Notes under the pieces: generated by a model
Database searches by the model: none
What the model was told of the DNA's origin: nothing
The model's input: the letters and a program-made list of their open reading frames with translations, nothing else
NCBI RefSeq assembly: GCF_026914265.1
Contig: NC_069126.1
Span: 71,900,219 to 71,964,218, forward strand
DNA length: 64,000 nt
Origin: Mya arenaria
Lineage: Eukaryota > Mollusca > Bivalvia > Myida > Myidae
Direction of reading: 5' to 3'
Shown: piece by piece, positions 13,801-24,910 of the stretch
Position numbering within the stretch: position 1 is the stretch's first letter
Layout: the number at the start of each line of letters is the position of its first letter
Position numbers and translations under genes: made by a program

Positions 13801-15551
13801 AAATTGCAAAACAACTTGGCACAAATGTTCATCCTCAAAGACTCTATGTTGCGTGCTAGACCTGTGTCTGTAGGTCAAAGGTATAGTCACACTCAAGGGG
13901 TATTGGTCAAAATCCCTGGTATTTTTGCTTGTATGGGCTCTTACTTGGCCATGCATTTGTGGATTTAAAAATAACTTTACACAACTGCAGTCAAAACCCA
14001 TGTCTGTAGGTCAAAGGTCAAGGTCACATTCAAGGGTCATTGATAAGATAGTTAAAAATGTTTTGCTTGTTTATCATGTATAGCCATTAATTTCCATCAG
14101 TAGCATTTAAGGTTAAATAGCAATCTTTTTCAGAACTGTTCCATAATTTTGACATCGGCGGGCTCAATATTGTTGGTATTCTGCTGACAAACGTCTAGTT
14201 CTTGCACTTGTCTTTCATTTTATGATCACCCTCCTCAATGAGTGATAAGTTGGCATTGCACTTAAGTTTACTTAAAATAGAAAACACAGTTTTGGAACTG
14301 TGAAAGCTATTATGCCATTGTCGTCATCTGTGTCTTTGTCATGCAAAAACTTGAGCCTACTGGCCATAAAAGCCTTAACATTAATTGATGAATACATTTT
14401 GATATATGTGTAGTCTTTCTTGTTGTTTCTGTTCATTGTTTGTCTTTCGTGTTGAATCTGCTAAGCCTTTTTCTTTCCCTTGAATTCTTGACTACTATGC
14501 TTGTCCCTGTTGATTCCATTGTAGTCCTTTTTTAAAACATGTTGTCATGCTATGCACATGTAAAGCCAGGCAAATACCTCTAGCTATGCCCCTTTTAAAT
14601 CAAATCTTGTATTGATTATGTCTTTACTACTATTGGAACTTATAGGAAGGCATAGCAGCTAAAAAGTACTGGAATCTTTATTAAAGAAAAAAAAGATCAA
14701 AACCTAACAAACAATCAATAAAACACCACTTTAATTTCCACAAACACAGATGACACAAATACAACAATATAATATGTCTTGATAAATACAAGCATTTTAG
14801 GGTTTCAAGGAAGATGATGTCTGTTTAAACTATACACATACAAGATATGTTCACTGCCATTTTATCATATCACTTGATGTATTAATGATAGCACATTTAT
14901 TATATATTACATACAGAGTGCACATAGATTGAATGGCCTTGTCTGTTGTTGTTTTCAGTAATGAAATATAAGTATAGCCAGTGAGCTCATTGTGTCTTGA
15001 AAGATGTTATCTCTGTTCTCTTTCATTCTTTTTTTGAGGGGGGGGGGGGGGGTTGCTGTGAATCAATACATTGAAAGTACAATGGACTAATTGACTAATT
15101 ATACACAGATGTACTTTGATGTGGAGTGAATGGTTTGTTGTGTTTTGTTTTGTAGTTCTGGGTCTGCAGTGTCAAGGAATGATATATATCCTCATTTAAA
15201 TGAGACAGCTTCTGAAAAGCCATTAAGGTAATTAAGACTCTCCATGATATATACATGTAGGTTTTATGTTTGTGAAATATTGTGTCTATGTCACATATAA
15301 CATACCTATCTGGTTCATCAATATATAGATATATATTAATTATCTTTGTCAGACAACAGCCTTTGCCTCCAGTTGGTGGACAGAAAGGACATGGAAGAGG
15401 GTTGTCTGCAAATTTTGGGGACAATAATGATACCATGCCAGCTGTAGATACTAAGAGACTGCCACCTGTGATGGATAGGAATGAAGATACAGAGGTTAAG
15501 AAGAAGAAAAAGAAGAAGAAAAAGAACAAGGAAAAGAGAGAACAAGACTAG
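1758..15551 (+). CDS. Multi-exon gene for an unrecognised membrane protein with Cys-rich loop and Lys-rich C-tail (5' end missing)
   Basis: Six exons join in one frame: 1758-1880, 2211-2237, 2519-2626, 13568-13727, 15156-15227 and 15353-15551. Phases match at every junction (1,1,1,2,2) and all introns are GT-AG. The roughly 229 visible residues start with a basic stretch, then a hydrophobic segment (IGWVVLNLVYSIIAAILF), a Cys-rich loop (CKNDCCEEECDCICNC), a second hydrophobic stretch (VYIIIGYVV...DVIVIVIGVVAFI), an acidic DEDDDEN turn, a long polar tail rich in Ser, Asn and His, and nine consecutive lysines before the stop. I do not recognise the family. The layout suggests a small multipass membrane protein with a cytosolic basic tail. 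The start codon and earlier exons are outside the window or unseen. Further exons of length divisible by three could hide in the intron 2627-13567. Confidence 0.75.
2211..2237 (+). CDS. 27-bp microexon, Cys-rich loop
   Basis: Acceptor CTTCCTTTACAG and donor GTATGC bound a 27-base exon. It keeps phase 1 and reads V-CKNDCCEE. Being divisible by three, it could be skipped without a frameshift. Neither neighbouring junction needs changing for it to fit. Confidence 0.7.
2519..2626 (+). CDS. Exon: rest of Cys-rich loop and hydrophobic segment 2
   Basis: Acceptor GTGTTTTCAG and donor GTAAGCC bound the exon. It reads ECDCICNCW, then two hydrophobic stretches separated by KPGD, ending VVAFIN. Together with the microexon it gives eight cysteines in about 20 residues, which suggests disulphides or metal binding. 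Phase 1 in and out. Confidence 0.75.
2931..4881 (+). mobile_element. Helentron-like non-autonomous element with 146-bp array
   Basis: The left end is a hairpin (2931-2960, TACCCCCACAAAC...GTTTGAGGGGGTA). The right end is the hairpin GTCAC-TCCT-GTGAC followed by AGCTCTAGTTT (4857-4881). Between them lies a tandem array of about 146-bp units. No reading frame for a Rep-helicase is present, so the copy is non-autonomous. It sits in the long intron of the membrane-protein gene. Assignment to the bivalve pearl/Helentron group rests on architecture only. Confidence 0.6.
3014..4697 (+). repeat. 146-bp tandem array with a 761-bp higher-order unit
   Basis: GATAACTCATGAAAGG recurs at 3014, 3160, 3306, 3451, 3628, 3774, 3920, 4067, 4212, 4389, 4533 and 4678. 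Spacing is 144-147 bp except two 177-bp steps (from 3451 and 4212), where a roughly 32-bp internal duplication lengthens the monomer. The variants at 3306, 3451 and 3628 reappear at 4067, 4212 and 4389, each exactly 761 bp later, so five monomers form a higher-order unit. Open frames across the array are repeat artefacts. Confidence 0.9.
4882..6998. other. AT-rich intronic stretch
   Basis: I see no exon, RNA gene or organised repeat. A segment near 6447 (CCTTCAG then GTATGACATC) looks like an acceptor, but every compatible frame stops before a donor. Confidence 0.5.
6999..9570. repeat. 1.2-kb tandem duplication, two copies
   Basis: Copy 1 (about 6999-8345) and copy 2 (about 8349-9570) align with an offset of 1207 bp. 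From about 7490 to 8055 the copies are nearly identical: the stretch 7553-7837 equals 8760-9044 in translation on the minus strand, and a single C/G difference is visible at CTCTCCTTG versus CTCTGCTTG. Copy 2 lacks about 140 bp near its start. The high identity points to a recent duplication or a local conversion event. Confidence 0.85.
8020..10125. repeat. Degenerate tandem repeat (TATTATTTGACTT ... AATATCTCAGCA units)
   Basis: Related blocks of the form TTATTATTTGACTT-(A/T)GAAATTCT, AGGTTTTGCATGT and GTTAATATCTCAGCA recur near 8020, 8188, 8284, 9229, 9397, 9641, 9812 and again at 10595. Spacing is irregular (about 85-170 bp). This looks like an old array of the same element whose 3' hairpin is at 10659-10680, now interrupted at about 10130-10560. 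Confidence 0.6.
10433..10541. repeat. Foldback with 18-bp perfect arms
   Basis: GTGAAAGATAGGTTCATC (10433-10450) is the exact reverse complement of 10524-10541. The roughly 73-base loop is GC-richer than its surroundings and holds CTCGCGCAGGG and GTTTCCCCGAATC. It does not fold as a tRNA. It interrupts the degenerate array on either side, so it is probably an inserted miniature element or part of one. Confidence 0.65.
10659..10680 (+). mobile_element. 3' terminal hairpin of a Helentron-like element
   Basis: CTGTC-TGTGT-GACAG is followed by CTCTTGT. It follows a last repeat unit at 10595-10640 and probably closes the degenerate array starting near 8020. Confidence 0.5.
10700..12050. other. 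AT-rich intronic stretch
   Basis: Very AT-rich with runs of A and T. I see no gene, splice-bounded exon or organised repeat. Confidence 0.5.
12060..12760. repeat. Dispersed repeat, copy 1 (pairs with 31690-32240)
   Basis: GGATTAAATTCATTTCCTGG...CTTTCTTAAA and TTTGATAAAATCTTTCG...GCTTGCTAAATATTGAAC match, with substitutions, the same order of blocks at 31950-32220. Both copies are in the same orientation. No open frame is conserved between them. Confidence 0.5.
12761..13567. other. AT-rich intronic stretch
   Basis: Nothing beyond intron sequence leading to the acceptor at 13567. A splice branch region is not obvious. Confidence 0.45.
13568..13727 (+). CDS. Exon: acidic turn and polar tail
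   Basis: Acceptor AATTAG precedes and donor GTAAATG follows. Joined in phase 1 to 2626 it reads G-DEDDDENPQHG, then a basic, Ser/Thr/His-rich stretch (SNKKRGRTAAASNTV ... HVHATKEPKDAKHKEA). It is hydrophilic throughout and probably a disordered cytosolic tail. It leaves in phase 2. The acceptor has only a short pyrimidine tract. Confidence 0.7.
13745..14050. repeat. Dispersed repeat with AGGTCA direct repeats
   Basis: CTGTAGGTCAAAGGT occurs twice (about 13870 and 14005), with (T/A)CACACTCAAGGG or CACATTCAAGGG after it. The second copy reads AGGTCAAAGGTCAAGGTCAC. The block is a fragment of an AGGTCA-containing repeat like those at 3014-4697 and 18019-22290. Frames on both strands across it are not supported as genes. 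Confidence 0.55.
14051..15155. other. Intron with a G-run
   Basis: Intron sequence between two exons of the membrane-protein gene. A run of at least 13 G lies at about 15039-15052. No other structure is evident. Confidence 0.5.
15156..15227 (+). CDS. Exon: Ser-rich tail segment
   Basis: Acceptor GTTTTGTTTTGTAG precedes and donor GTAATT follows. Entering in phase 2 it reads S-SGSAVSRNDIYPHLNETA and continues to KPL. It leaves in phase 2. The frame matches both neighbours without adjustment. Confidence 0.75.
15353..15551 (+). CDS. Terminal exon: Pro/Gly-rich segment and Lys-rich end
   Basis: Acceptor ATTATCTTTGTCAG precedes. The frame reads RQQPLPPVGGQKGHGRG, a neutral stretch with Asn and Asp, RLPPVMDRNEDTEV, nine lysines, NKEKREQD and a TAG stop at 15549-15551. 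The lysine run is encoded by mixed AAG and AAA codons rather than a pure homopolymer, which argues that it is real protein. A basic tail of this kind can bind acidic lipids or serve in trafficking, but that is inference. Confidence 0.8.
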
Positions 15552-15698
15552 CTAGTGGTGATCATGATGGTTCTGACTTATTTGAAAAATAAGTTTGATA
15601 GTCTGCATGCTGTGATATAACTTATGATGATCATCGGATACATAAATATTAATAGATATTATACTGGTAGAATATACATGATGCATAATAAGCAATCG

Positions 15699-15704
15699 AA
15701 TAAA
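15699..15704 (+). terminator. Poly(A) signal AATAAA
   Basis: AATAAA lies 148 bases after the stop codon of the membrane-protein gene. In this AT-rich sequence a chance match is possible. Confidence 0.35.
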
Positions 15705-18018
15705 TGGCTCATCCAATTCTAATATTTAACGGTTTTCATTCATATTTACAGAAATATCTTAAAATGAATTGAATATTGGAAATATATTTTATTGAGATAA
15801 ATGTATAACAACATCTGCTTTCAATGTTATCCATTAGATATGTTTGGCATAAAAAATGTAGGTAAACATTAAAAACCTTGCAAATTAAAAACATGTTTGC
15901 ATTGGTATTTATATCTTATTTTCAACCTTGAAAAACAGCTTTTAAATTAACAAATTATCAATTGTCATTGTGCAATTCAATGCATATTTTGTTGTATTCA
16001 TTGTGCCTGAGCATAAAAGGGTTGGTAATTGATATCTCTCTCCAGCACAGTAATGACAACAATTAAAATTGTGCTTAAGATAATTCCTAAACATAAACTT
16101 ATTCACCAAGATAGAAGTTAAGACAATGCCAGAGCATTTTGTACATGTAAATTAAATAATATTCTTATATAAATCCTTGGTAAAAAGCCATGCTGCATGG
16201 TATATAACTGAAAAAATATATGTATATACGGTATTTTAGTCTGAATTGTTCATGTTTTATATTAAAGAGTTGGAGAAACTCTGCTACCAAATTCATAATG
16301 ATTTATTCTAATATATTTATTCCTGTCTAACACATAGGGGTAAGACATAAGTCACAATTAAAAATACACAATAATCAAACAAATGAGGACAATAAGGTGT
16401 GTTAAAACAATATATCTATAACAATAACACAACATACATAATGATTTCACAACAATAATTAACACATCAAAATGATGGTGCACCATGCATTCCATTGCAT
16501 TCATGATGTCAACTTCCTCAATTTAGTTATTTTTTATGCTTTAAAATCACATGTAAAAAATCAAGGTCAAGTAAAGAATAGGTTGACAATTTAAGTGCCA
16601 TACCGAGAAGTAATTAAAATGTGATATTTATGCCAATAAAAATAATGGGACAAACGCTTCTGCAACTTCCTCATTGATCATATAACACTGACAGTCTATT
16701 TATTCATATTTGCAAAACCTCTCCTAAAAACATCTTGAGTACAAAACTTTGGAGTCATAATGTAGATCGTCTGTCTGGTCGCGTGATTGTGTGGAATTCC
16801 CCTATCTATTCCATAACAAAGAGTGATTGATTACGCATACGTAATATCTGCAATATTCCCCCACAGAATGTCTGATAATGTTGTTATTGACTGTATGAAG
16901 AGATTATTGAAAAAGCATTTTAATATTATTATTATTGTCTTCTAGTTGTGAGTTTGGTATCCAAGTGTATAATATATCATCATGCATTTATTTCCTATAC
17001 AGACATTCGTGTATTTCATATCGTGATGAGCAAGAGCATTTTATACCAAGAGCATAATAATCATTTTAATCTTCCTATAGTCTGTTAGTGCCTCACGTCA
17101 TTACTTTTGTACATTTAATGTTATTTGTCATTCAGATCTATTTATAGTTTTAGCTAATCTAGTTATTGTCTAGCCTTTGGTCGTTTGTCTGCGATAAGTG
17201 CGTTAATTAACAATACGTGCTATATATTCGAATGAAACTTGAACTTGGTATGTATGTTGCTCAAGACAATATACACAAGTATGTCAAGGCCCATAACTCT
17301 GGTTTTAATAATTGTAGAGCAACATTATCAATTGAAAAACAATATAGGAGTGTTTGGTTCCCTCTTTCATCTGCTTTGTAAAACATTGATCCGCCATCCA
17401 TCCACAATATCTTAGAGGTCTGTATGCTCATTTCTTGCTGTGCTAAAAAGTATTATTCAGTTTCAAATATTATTTTGTATGCCTATATGTTATTTATAAA
17501 TGATACAATCATGTACAGATTCTAATGCATTGTTTTGTGCCATAGTTGCTACATATACTAGAGACCTCAAGTTATGTATCAAGTCATGTTTCATATTTTA
17601 GATTCTTCTGAGAATACTTTTAATTGTGTTATAATGCAGTGAATAAGTGTCCATGTTTATACCATGAATATCAATAGGAATGATAGCTGCTGTTCTTCAA
17701 TCTAACCAAGAATTCCAGCAATGCATTAAGTTGTTACAATCGATGCGTTTTCATACATTACTTTATCTATGCTGCTATAAGTAGCTGTTTTATTTAGAAT
17801 GTTAAATGTTAAAAACATTTAGCTAGATACAGAATTATATAACCAAGAAATCCGAGGAGAAATGATACATTTCTAGAAAAAGTATAGTTTATCTTTTTAC
17901 ATTTTACAACAATGATTTAAGTGTATGATTACTGTTTTTAATTTAGTATTTTTTTTGAAGAATTGTTTACATTGTACAAGAATTGTTAAAGTGATTGCCT
18001 ATATATTTCTTTGCTGCT
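15705..18018. other. AT-rich 3' flank, no gene seen
   Basis: Possible longer 3' untranslated region and intergenic DNA. I see no exon bounded by good splice sites and no repeat array. ATT trinucleotide repeats occur near 16925. Confidence 0.45.
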
Positions 18019-21000
18019 TATGTCCAGAAAACATATGCTTATTGAGTGCCATAATTCTCTATAACAAATTGTGTAACATACTAGTATATCATGTATTTAA
18101 AAGTTTAAAGTTGACTGTGTAAGTTTGTTATTGGTGTTAAAATTTATTATTTGCTGTATATGTTTTGAATGTTTTAATGCCTTACATGTTGTTTTATAGC
18201 TTTTTGAAAGGAAACTAAACACAATTTATTAAAGGCATACTAATTTTGTCATAAACCATTATGCTTCACTTTAAACTGATATACAACATGTAAAGTATTA
18301 TACTGTTTGTACATTAATCATAGAGTTAAATATTTTGTGAGTAAAAATAATTCAATAAGAATTTATCAGATGATGTCGTATGAAATAGGATATGATAGGT
18401 CAATGCATAATGTGCATGTGATTTATTGAATGGCAATTAAAGGCAAATGAAATATTATCAGCTTGCCACAACCTAAAGTATCTCAGTGCCATAAATACTT
18501 ACCCAGTGTCTTGACGATATGGAAAAAATCACGCCAATGTTTACCCCTTTGACTTGAAAATATGTTATAAGTCTGGCCTTAAATCAATGAGATACTCTTA
18601 AACATAATAAACAATTGAAACCAATTGCATTGTAGTAAACGTTGATTATAATGATTGTAAGATATTCGAAAAGATATATAGTATGTTAGTAACCCATTAT
18701 AATATGATTGGGAAGTTTCATCCAACAATTAGTGATAATTCAAGTGTTTGATAAACAGTATACAGTGCAGCATACTTAAACTAGACAGAAGTGAAACGCC
18801 CTATCTTACTGGTGCAGAAATATCATCTCAATAGTGCAGTATTATCTGATATAAACATGCATGTTTTATACTAACAAAATATAGTCATGCTGTTATGTTA
18901 ATTATACCGTTACTTTCGAACGTTACGTTTGTTTATACACTGAACGCACTGAACGAAAAGGCATTTGGTTAAGTTGACCTGTTTATTTCATCCAGGAAGT
19001 AATTTGATATGCTTGCAATCTGTAGTAAAGAATGCATTCGTTGTGCAGCAGAAATTGTGCACTGTTGAAATTCAATAGCTTGTATGAATGTTAGGGGGGT
19101 TTCCCCACAATAAGAAGAGCCAATGAAAAATGCTCCTTCGATCTGAATACCTTCAATATCTGATTTCATGCCAGGTTTATATTCAGCAGGTTTACTGCAT
19201 CTCTCAGTATGCTTTTAAAATACAATGTTTGAATATACCCTATCAGTGATTTATAGAGATGATCGTTTTGGTACTTGTTATGCATGTAGTAAGCTCTTTA
19301 TCAATTGACATGATAAAGCATATTTTCTATCTAGCTATTCCTTTAACCCTTAAATCAAATATAACATTTAATATGACTATGGAATTACGTTAAAAAGAAA
19401 ATAACTAAAAATACATTGATAAATTTTCGAAAATAACCTTTTCTGTAGAATGGCCCATGTATGTATGTATGGTATGTATGTATGTACTGTCTCTGTCAAA
19501 TGTACAATACAGAGAAATTGGTTTGATTATTTGCAGTGCAATTAGTATTTTAATCATTTTTTATACGCATCAGGTTGTTTATATTTATCAAGTGCTTTTG
19601 TTTTCTATGTAATTGGTATAAATGATTCTTGAATAAAAGTTGTCTTTGTCTTTAGTCGCGTTATTTTATGTCTCTAAGGGGCTAAATATGGTAATCGAAC
19701 CTTCGCCACTGTTTCCGATCAACAAATTGCATACACTTACATGTAGACCCAGGGATCACAAACTCGGTAGGCAGGTTGGTCATGACCAGCAGATGGACAC
19801 TATTGATAAGAGGTGACAGGTTATAAAGTCAATGTCATGGTGAGCTTGAGCTGAAAATATGTTGCTGACAATAACTGAAAAATGCTTGGGCCTAGGGGCC
19901 CTATACTTTATATTCATGTTTGGTCATGACCAGTAGATGAAACTTATTTATTTTGAGATCAGTAAGTCAAAGGTCAAGATTGAAAGTCCGTTTCCGATCA
20001 ATAACCAACGAAAAGTGGTACCTAGGGTCATCAAACTTGGTAGGCAGGTCGGTCACGACCAGTTTGAACTTTATTGATGTCCAGAAAACCTACGCTTATT
20101 TAGTGCCATAATTTGTATAACAAATTGTGTAACATAAAGATATCATTTTTTATACAAGTTAAAAGCAGACAATTTAAATGTGTAATTGGTATTTAAGTTT
20201 ATTAATTACTATACATGTTCTGAATGTTTTAAAGGCCTTACGTAATGTTTCATAGCTGTTTCAACGGAAACCAAATGCAATTTATAAAAGGCATACTCAT
20301 TTTGTCATAAATGAATGTGCTTCAGGAAAAAATGTGTTACAATATGTGAAGTATATTACTGTACATCACTCATAGAGTTGAATATTTTTTAGCAAAAATG
20401 ATCTTCAAATTCAATAAGACATTATCGGAATATGTCATATGAAATCCGAGATAAAACGTCAATGCATAATGTTTTTGTCAGTTATTCAATGAAATTGACA
20501 ACCTAATGTATCTCGTAGCCATAAATATTTACCCGCTGTCTTGACGCTATAGAACAAACAGTTTTGAACAATTTGAATGGAATGGAAGGTGGCCTTCACA
20601 TACATGACATACTATAATACATGGCAGTTGAATCCAATTGCATTGTAATCAACATTGATTATTTTGATGGCGAGACATTTCAAATGACATATAGTAAACA
20701 ATGATCATACGATTCGGAACTTTCATCCAACATTTCGTCACAATTGAAATGTATTATTCATTGATAACCAGTAAACAGTGCATCATACTTGTACTTGACG
20801 TAAGTGTAACGTCCTATCTTAATAGTGCAGTGATATCTGGTATAAACATGCATGTTTTATTATTAACTAATTACATTCATGTTGTAATGCATGGGTTAAA
20901 CAGTATATCTTATTGTTTTGTAAATTATAAGGTTACATTTACTAATGCATTTTATGCATTGAAAGATATATTTTTCCCTGTTTATGTCATTCAGGAAGAA

Positions 21001-22290
21001 ATTTGATAAACTGTATTGCAATCTTTAGTAAACAGTGCATTCATTGTGCAGCTTGGTATATTTGTAGGAATATTAGGGGGGTTTCCCCTGATAAGAAGGA
21101 CCTATGAAAAATGCTCGTTCTATCTGAATAATTTATATACCATTCTATGCCAGAGTTTAGTGCATTTTTATAATGTAATATGAAAATGCATTGTTTGAAA
21201 ACCTTATCAGTGATTTATAGAGGTGACCTTGTTGGTACTTGTTTTGCACGTAATAAGTTATTTATCAAACCGCACGATAAAGCATATGTTCTATCTAGCT
21301 ATTCCTTTGACCCTAACATCAAATGTGTATGTTAATTAATGTTTGTTCTGTCTCTGTCAAATGTATAGATAATAAATGTGTTTCCAAATGTATAATGCAT
21401 GTGTTTGTCCATTGCATGCTGTTCTGTTATTAGAGCATTTGTTCAAGTGTATAGTTCCTGTTTTAAAAAAGCTTTTACAAATCAAAACGTTACAACCTTT
21501 TTTGTTATGAATGAAGAATTGTGTTGAGTGCAACCATGTTTGTTTTCGTTGTGCCATTGTTACGTGAATCTGTGCAATTACGTAATGTGTTTGTTTATTG
21601 CCTTGAGAGAGTACGTGCTCAGCGACACAAAAACATGAAGCCATCTTGAATAATACTTTAATTGATTTTAAGAGCAAAAGATTAAAGTTAGTTTGCACAT
21701 TAAATAAGTATCTATATATCAAGGTGTTGGTTATTGCTTGAAAGTTTTTGTGTAGTTGTATTTTATTAATTGTTATATGCAATTTGTTGGTTATATTTGC
21801 ATTAAATGTTTTGTAATTGGTATAGATGATTCTTGAATAAAAGTTTTTTTATCTCGAGTCGTATTATTTTATGTCCCTGAAGGGCCGAATATAGTAGTCG
21901 AACGGTCCCCACGGTTTCCGAGCAATAACTTGCATACACCTAGGCCCAGGGTACAAACTTGGTAGGGTGATTTGTCATGAACAGAAAATGAACCCCATTA
22001 TATAGAGGTCACTGTGGTGTATAAAGCTAAGGTCATAGTGACCTTCAGCTAAAAATATGTTTCTGATCAATATGTGAACAATGCTGGAATCTAGGGGCCT
22101 AACATTAGATGAACCTTACTTATTTTGAGAGGTCAGTAAGTCAAAGGTCAAGGTTGTGGTGACTTCAACCTGAAAATCCGTTTCCGATCAACGACTGAAA
22201 AATGCTGGGAGACAGGGCCATCAAACTTGGTAGACAGGTGGGACACGACAAGTACATGAACCCTATTTATTTTGAAATCAGTGGGCCGAA
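18019..22290. repeat. 2.1-kb diverged tandem duplication
   Basis: Copy A (18019-20077) and copy B (20078 to about 22290) start with GTCCAGAAAAC and share many blocks in order: TAACAAATTGTGTAACATA, TTAGGGGGGTTTCCCC, GATGATTCTTGAATAAAAG (19622 and 21826) and CCGTTTCCGATCAA. Both end in short subrepeats with GGTAGGCAGGT/GGTAGACAGGTG and GGTCATGACCAG-like motifs. Copy B carries a few hundred extra bases around 21370-21780. Divergence is considerable, so the duplication is old. A short (ATGT)n tract lies at about 19458-19486 in copy A only. Confidence 0.8.
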
Positions 22291-24049
22291 GTATTAAGGT
22301 CAATTTCTGATGAATACTTGGGCCTAGTAACCTCATACTTGTTATGCAGTTTAAGTTCTTCCGGTGGATAATCACTATTGTTTATGGCTACCAATGTCTA
22401 GTGTCCGGGGGTTCTTTTCTCTTGTATTGACTGATTTTAAAATAACTTGCCTAGTGTGTTCGACATTCCAAGACAGCGTGTCACGTGCAAGACTCTTGTC
22501 CTTACTTCAAAGTTCAAGGTCACAATTAGTGTTTGTTTACTTTGGAATGCTGCATAAAAGGACATCGGGTATAGGTGGTCGTGTCAGCGCTATAAATTTC
22601 TTGTATGAACAGATTTTGAAATACCTGGCCAAATATATCAAGATAAGGTATGGCGTGTACGACCCGTATTTTGACCTCTACAGTCTACGTCACACGTAGT
22701 GTGTGTTTACTATGGTATGCTGCATCTAAGGATATAGAGTATAAGTGGTCGTGTCAAGGCTGTAACTTTCTCTTGTATGGACACGTTTTAGAATAACTTG
22801 CCACATGTGTTTGACATATCAAGATAACGAACGAGACCCCTATCCTTACCTTTAAGGTCCGTCCGTCCGATCGTCTGGCTCGATTCCATTCTTCATCCAC
22901 ACATTTCAAAATGACCTTTGAATCGCACTCGAGAGTACTTCGGGGGCATTCACCAATCACAGTGAAAGCTCTTATTTCAGACCATTCACTTGAGCACAAA
23001 ATGGTCAAAACGAGTTTTTGTGATTGGTCTGTGCCCAGCGTCCGGTGTCAACAATTGCATGAAGCAACATCTCCTAAAATGCCCGAACAATTATTTTAAA
23101 ACTCCACAGGGATGTTCCTTGGGTGGTACCCTTTCAAAACGTTCAATGAAGCATTAAACAGAACTCTGGTTACCAAGGTAACTTAAAAGAAAAAAAGAAA
23201 AACCTTGACAAAACACATACATATTAGAGCTTAGATATTCGGTGTGATATATTGTATATTGGTCCTTTATTAAGATTATTCAAATTTAACCCCTGGGAAC
23301 AAAATTTTGTCACCTGGGGGTCACCTGTCTTACATAACGATAAATAGGGAAATCTCTTTGTTCAAAACAGCTCGGGCCAGACCCTAAATGTTTGATATGT
23401 GTATAAAACATAGAGTGGTCCTGTACCAAGATATTTTAAATCGGGGGCACAAGTTTTCTATAGACTGATAAAGGGAAATCTTTGACAATCGTCTTGTCTG
23501 AAACCGCTAGACACTGACCCTTCATGTTTGTATGAAGCATCATTTCTGGTCCGCTACCATGTTTGTTCAAATTATGTCCAAGCGGTCAAAACTGGCCCCG
23601 CCTTAGGGATACAATTTTCTTATTTACGTAAACAAGGACATTTCTGATCTGATACTGGGCCCGGACCTTTGATATTTGGAATGTAGCATCATATGATTGC
23701 TCTCAATACATGCCTCTTGGGTTAAAACTTGGCCGGCGGTCACAGGTTTCCTTTGGATTTTTTAGGGAATTCTTCTTGTCTGAAACCACTAGGCCCGGAC
23801 CCTTGATATGTGTATCTAGCATCGTATAGTTTCCTCTATCACGTTTGTTAAAATCGTGCCCCTGGGGTCAAAAGTGGGTAAGTTCATAAAGACATATGTA
23901 AGATATCTTTGAAAATATTCAAACCACAAGACCCAGACCTTTGATATTTGGTTTGTTGCGTCATATGATGACCCTCTCCCAAGTTTGTTCAAATTATGCC
24001 CATGGTGTCAAAGCTGTCCCCATCCTTTTTTTACATACTTTCTTATCTT

Positions 24050-24910
24050 TGAAGCTAGAGCAATGAAGTTTGGACCATGTGAACAGTTTTTAATTGGCAT
24101 CGGTCTACCTTGACTGTAACCATTATACCTAATTTCCTATATCTGTAGCGACGACCATGAAATTTAGACCATGTAAACAGTTTTGAAAACACATCAATGA
24201 TTTGCTTTGATGACCTTTAGGTGAATTGTTTACCTTCTTGCTATTTTTTAAAGTACAGCGATGTACTTTGGACCATGTGTACAGTTTTGAAGATATATAT
24301 GAATGCTGTTTTTGGATGACTTTGACTGTGACCTGTTGCCCTACTTTCTTATTTTTGAAGCTACAGGAATGAAATTTGGACCATGTGTACAGTTTTGAAA
24401 ACAAATACGAAAGTTGACCTCTGATGTTCTTGACTGTAACCTTTTGAAAACCTTTCTTATTTTTTAAGCTACAACAAAGACATTTTGGCCATATGTACAA
24501 TTTTGAAAACAAATATCAATGGTGTGCTTTGTTCACCTTGACTTTGAACTTTTCGCATATTTTCGTACTTTGAAGCTACAGCAATGAATTATGGACCAAT
24601 GGGAACTGTTTTGAAAACAGATATCAATATTGTTCTTGGATTACCATGAATGACCTTCCTTTTGACAGTCATTCAAGGGGTGAATGCGAAAAGGTTCTAA
24701 GTGACATTAAATAAAGAAGAAGATAGAACCTTTTCACTTTCACCCCTCGCATTGGTACAGCAATGGAATTTGGAACATGTGAACAAAAATATCAATGTTG
24801 TGTTTGGATGACCTTGATTGACCTTTTGACGAAGTTTCTTATTTTCGAAGCTACATCAATGAAATATGGACCATGAATAAAGTTTTGAAAAAAATATCAA
24901 CCTTAGATAC
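24050..24910. repeat. About 108-bp tandem repeat, eight degenerate copies
   Basis: GCTACAGCAATGAAATTTGG-ACCATGTGTACAG-type blocks recur near 24060, 24148, 24255, 24361, 24471, 24578, 24757 and 24850. The minus-strand open frame at 24129-24512 follows this period (its translation repeats SKLYTWSK) and is not a gene. A small foldback interrupts the array at 24672. Confidence 0.7.
24672..24748. repeat. 77-bp foldback inserted in the 108-bp array
   Basis: AGGGGTGAATGCGAAAAGGT followed by TCTA is nearly the reverse complement of TAGAACCTTTTCACTTTCAC followed by CCCT, with two mismatches and a spacer of about 28 bases. It enlarges one step of the array (24578 to 24757) from about 108 to 179 bp, which fits a late insertion. 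Confidence 0.6.

Noticed and set aside
15095..15545. Minus-strand frames starting with poly-Phe or Leu-rich runs
   Set aside because: Antisense shadow of the well-supported terminal exon and its Lys codons.
21357..21782. 141-codon minus-strand frame, one of the longest in the window
   Set aside because: It lies in extra DNA of one copy of an old duplication, with low-complexity composition and no motif or splice context.
24129..24512. 127-codon minus-strand frame
   Set aside because: Its translation repeats the SKLYTWSK unit of the 108-bp array.
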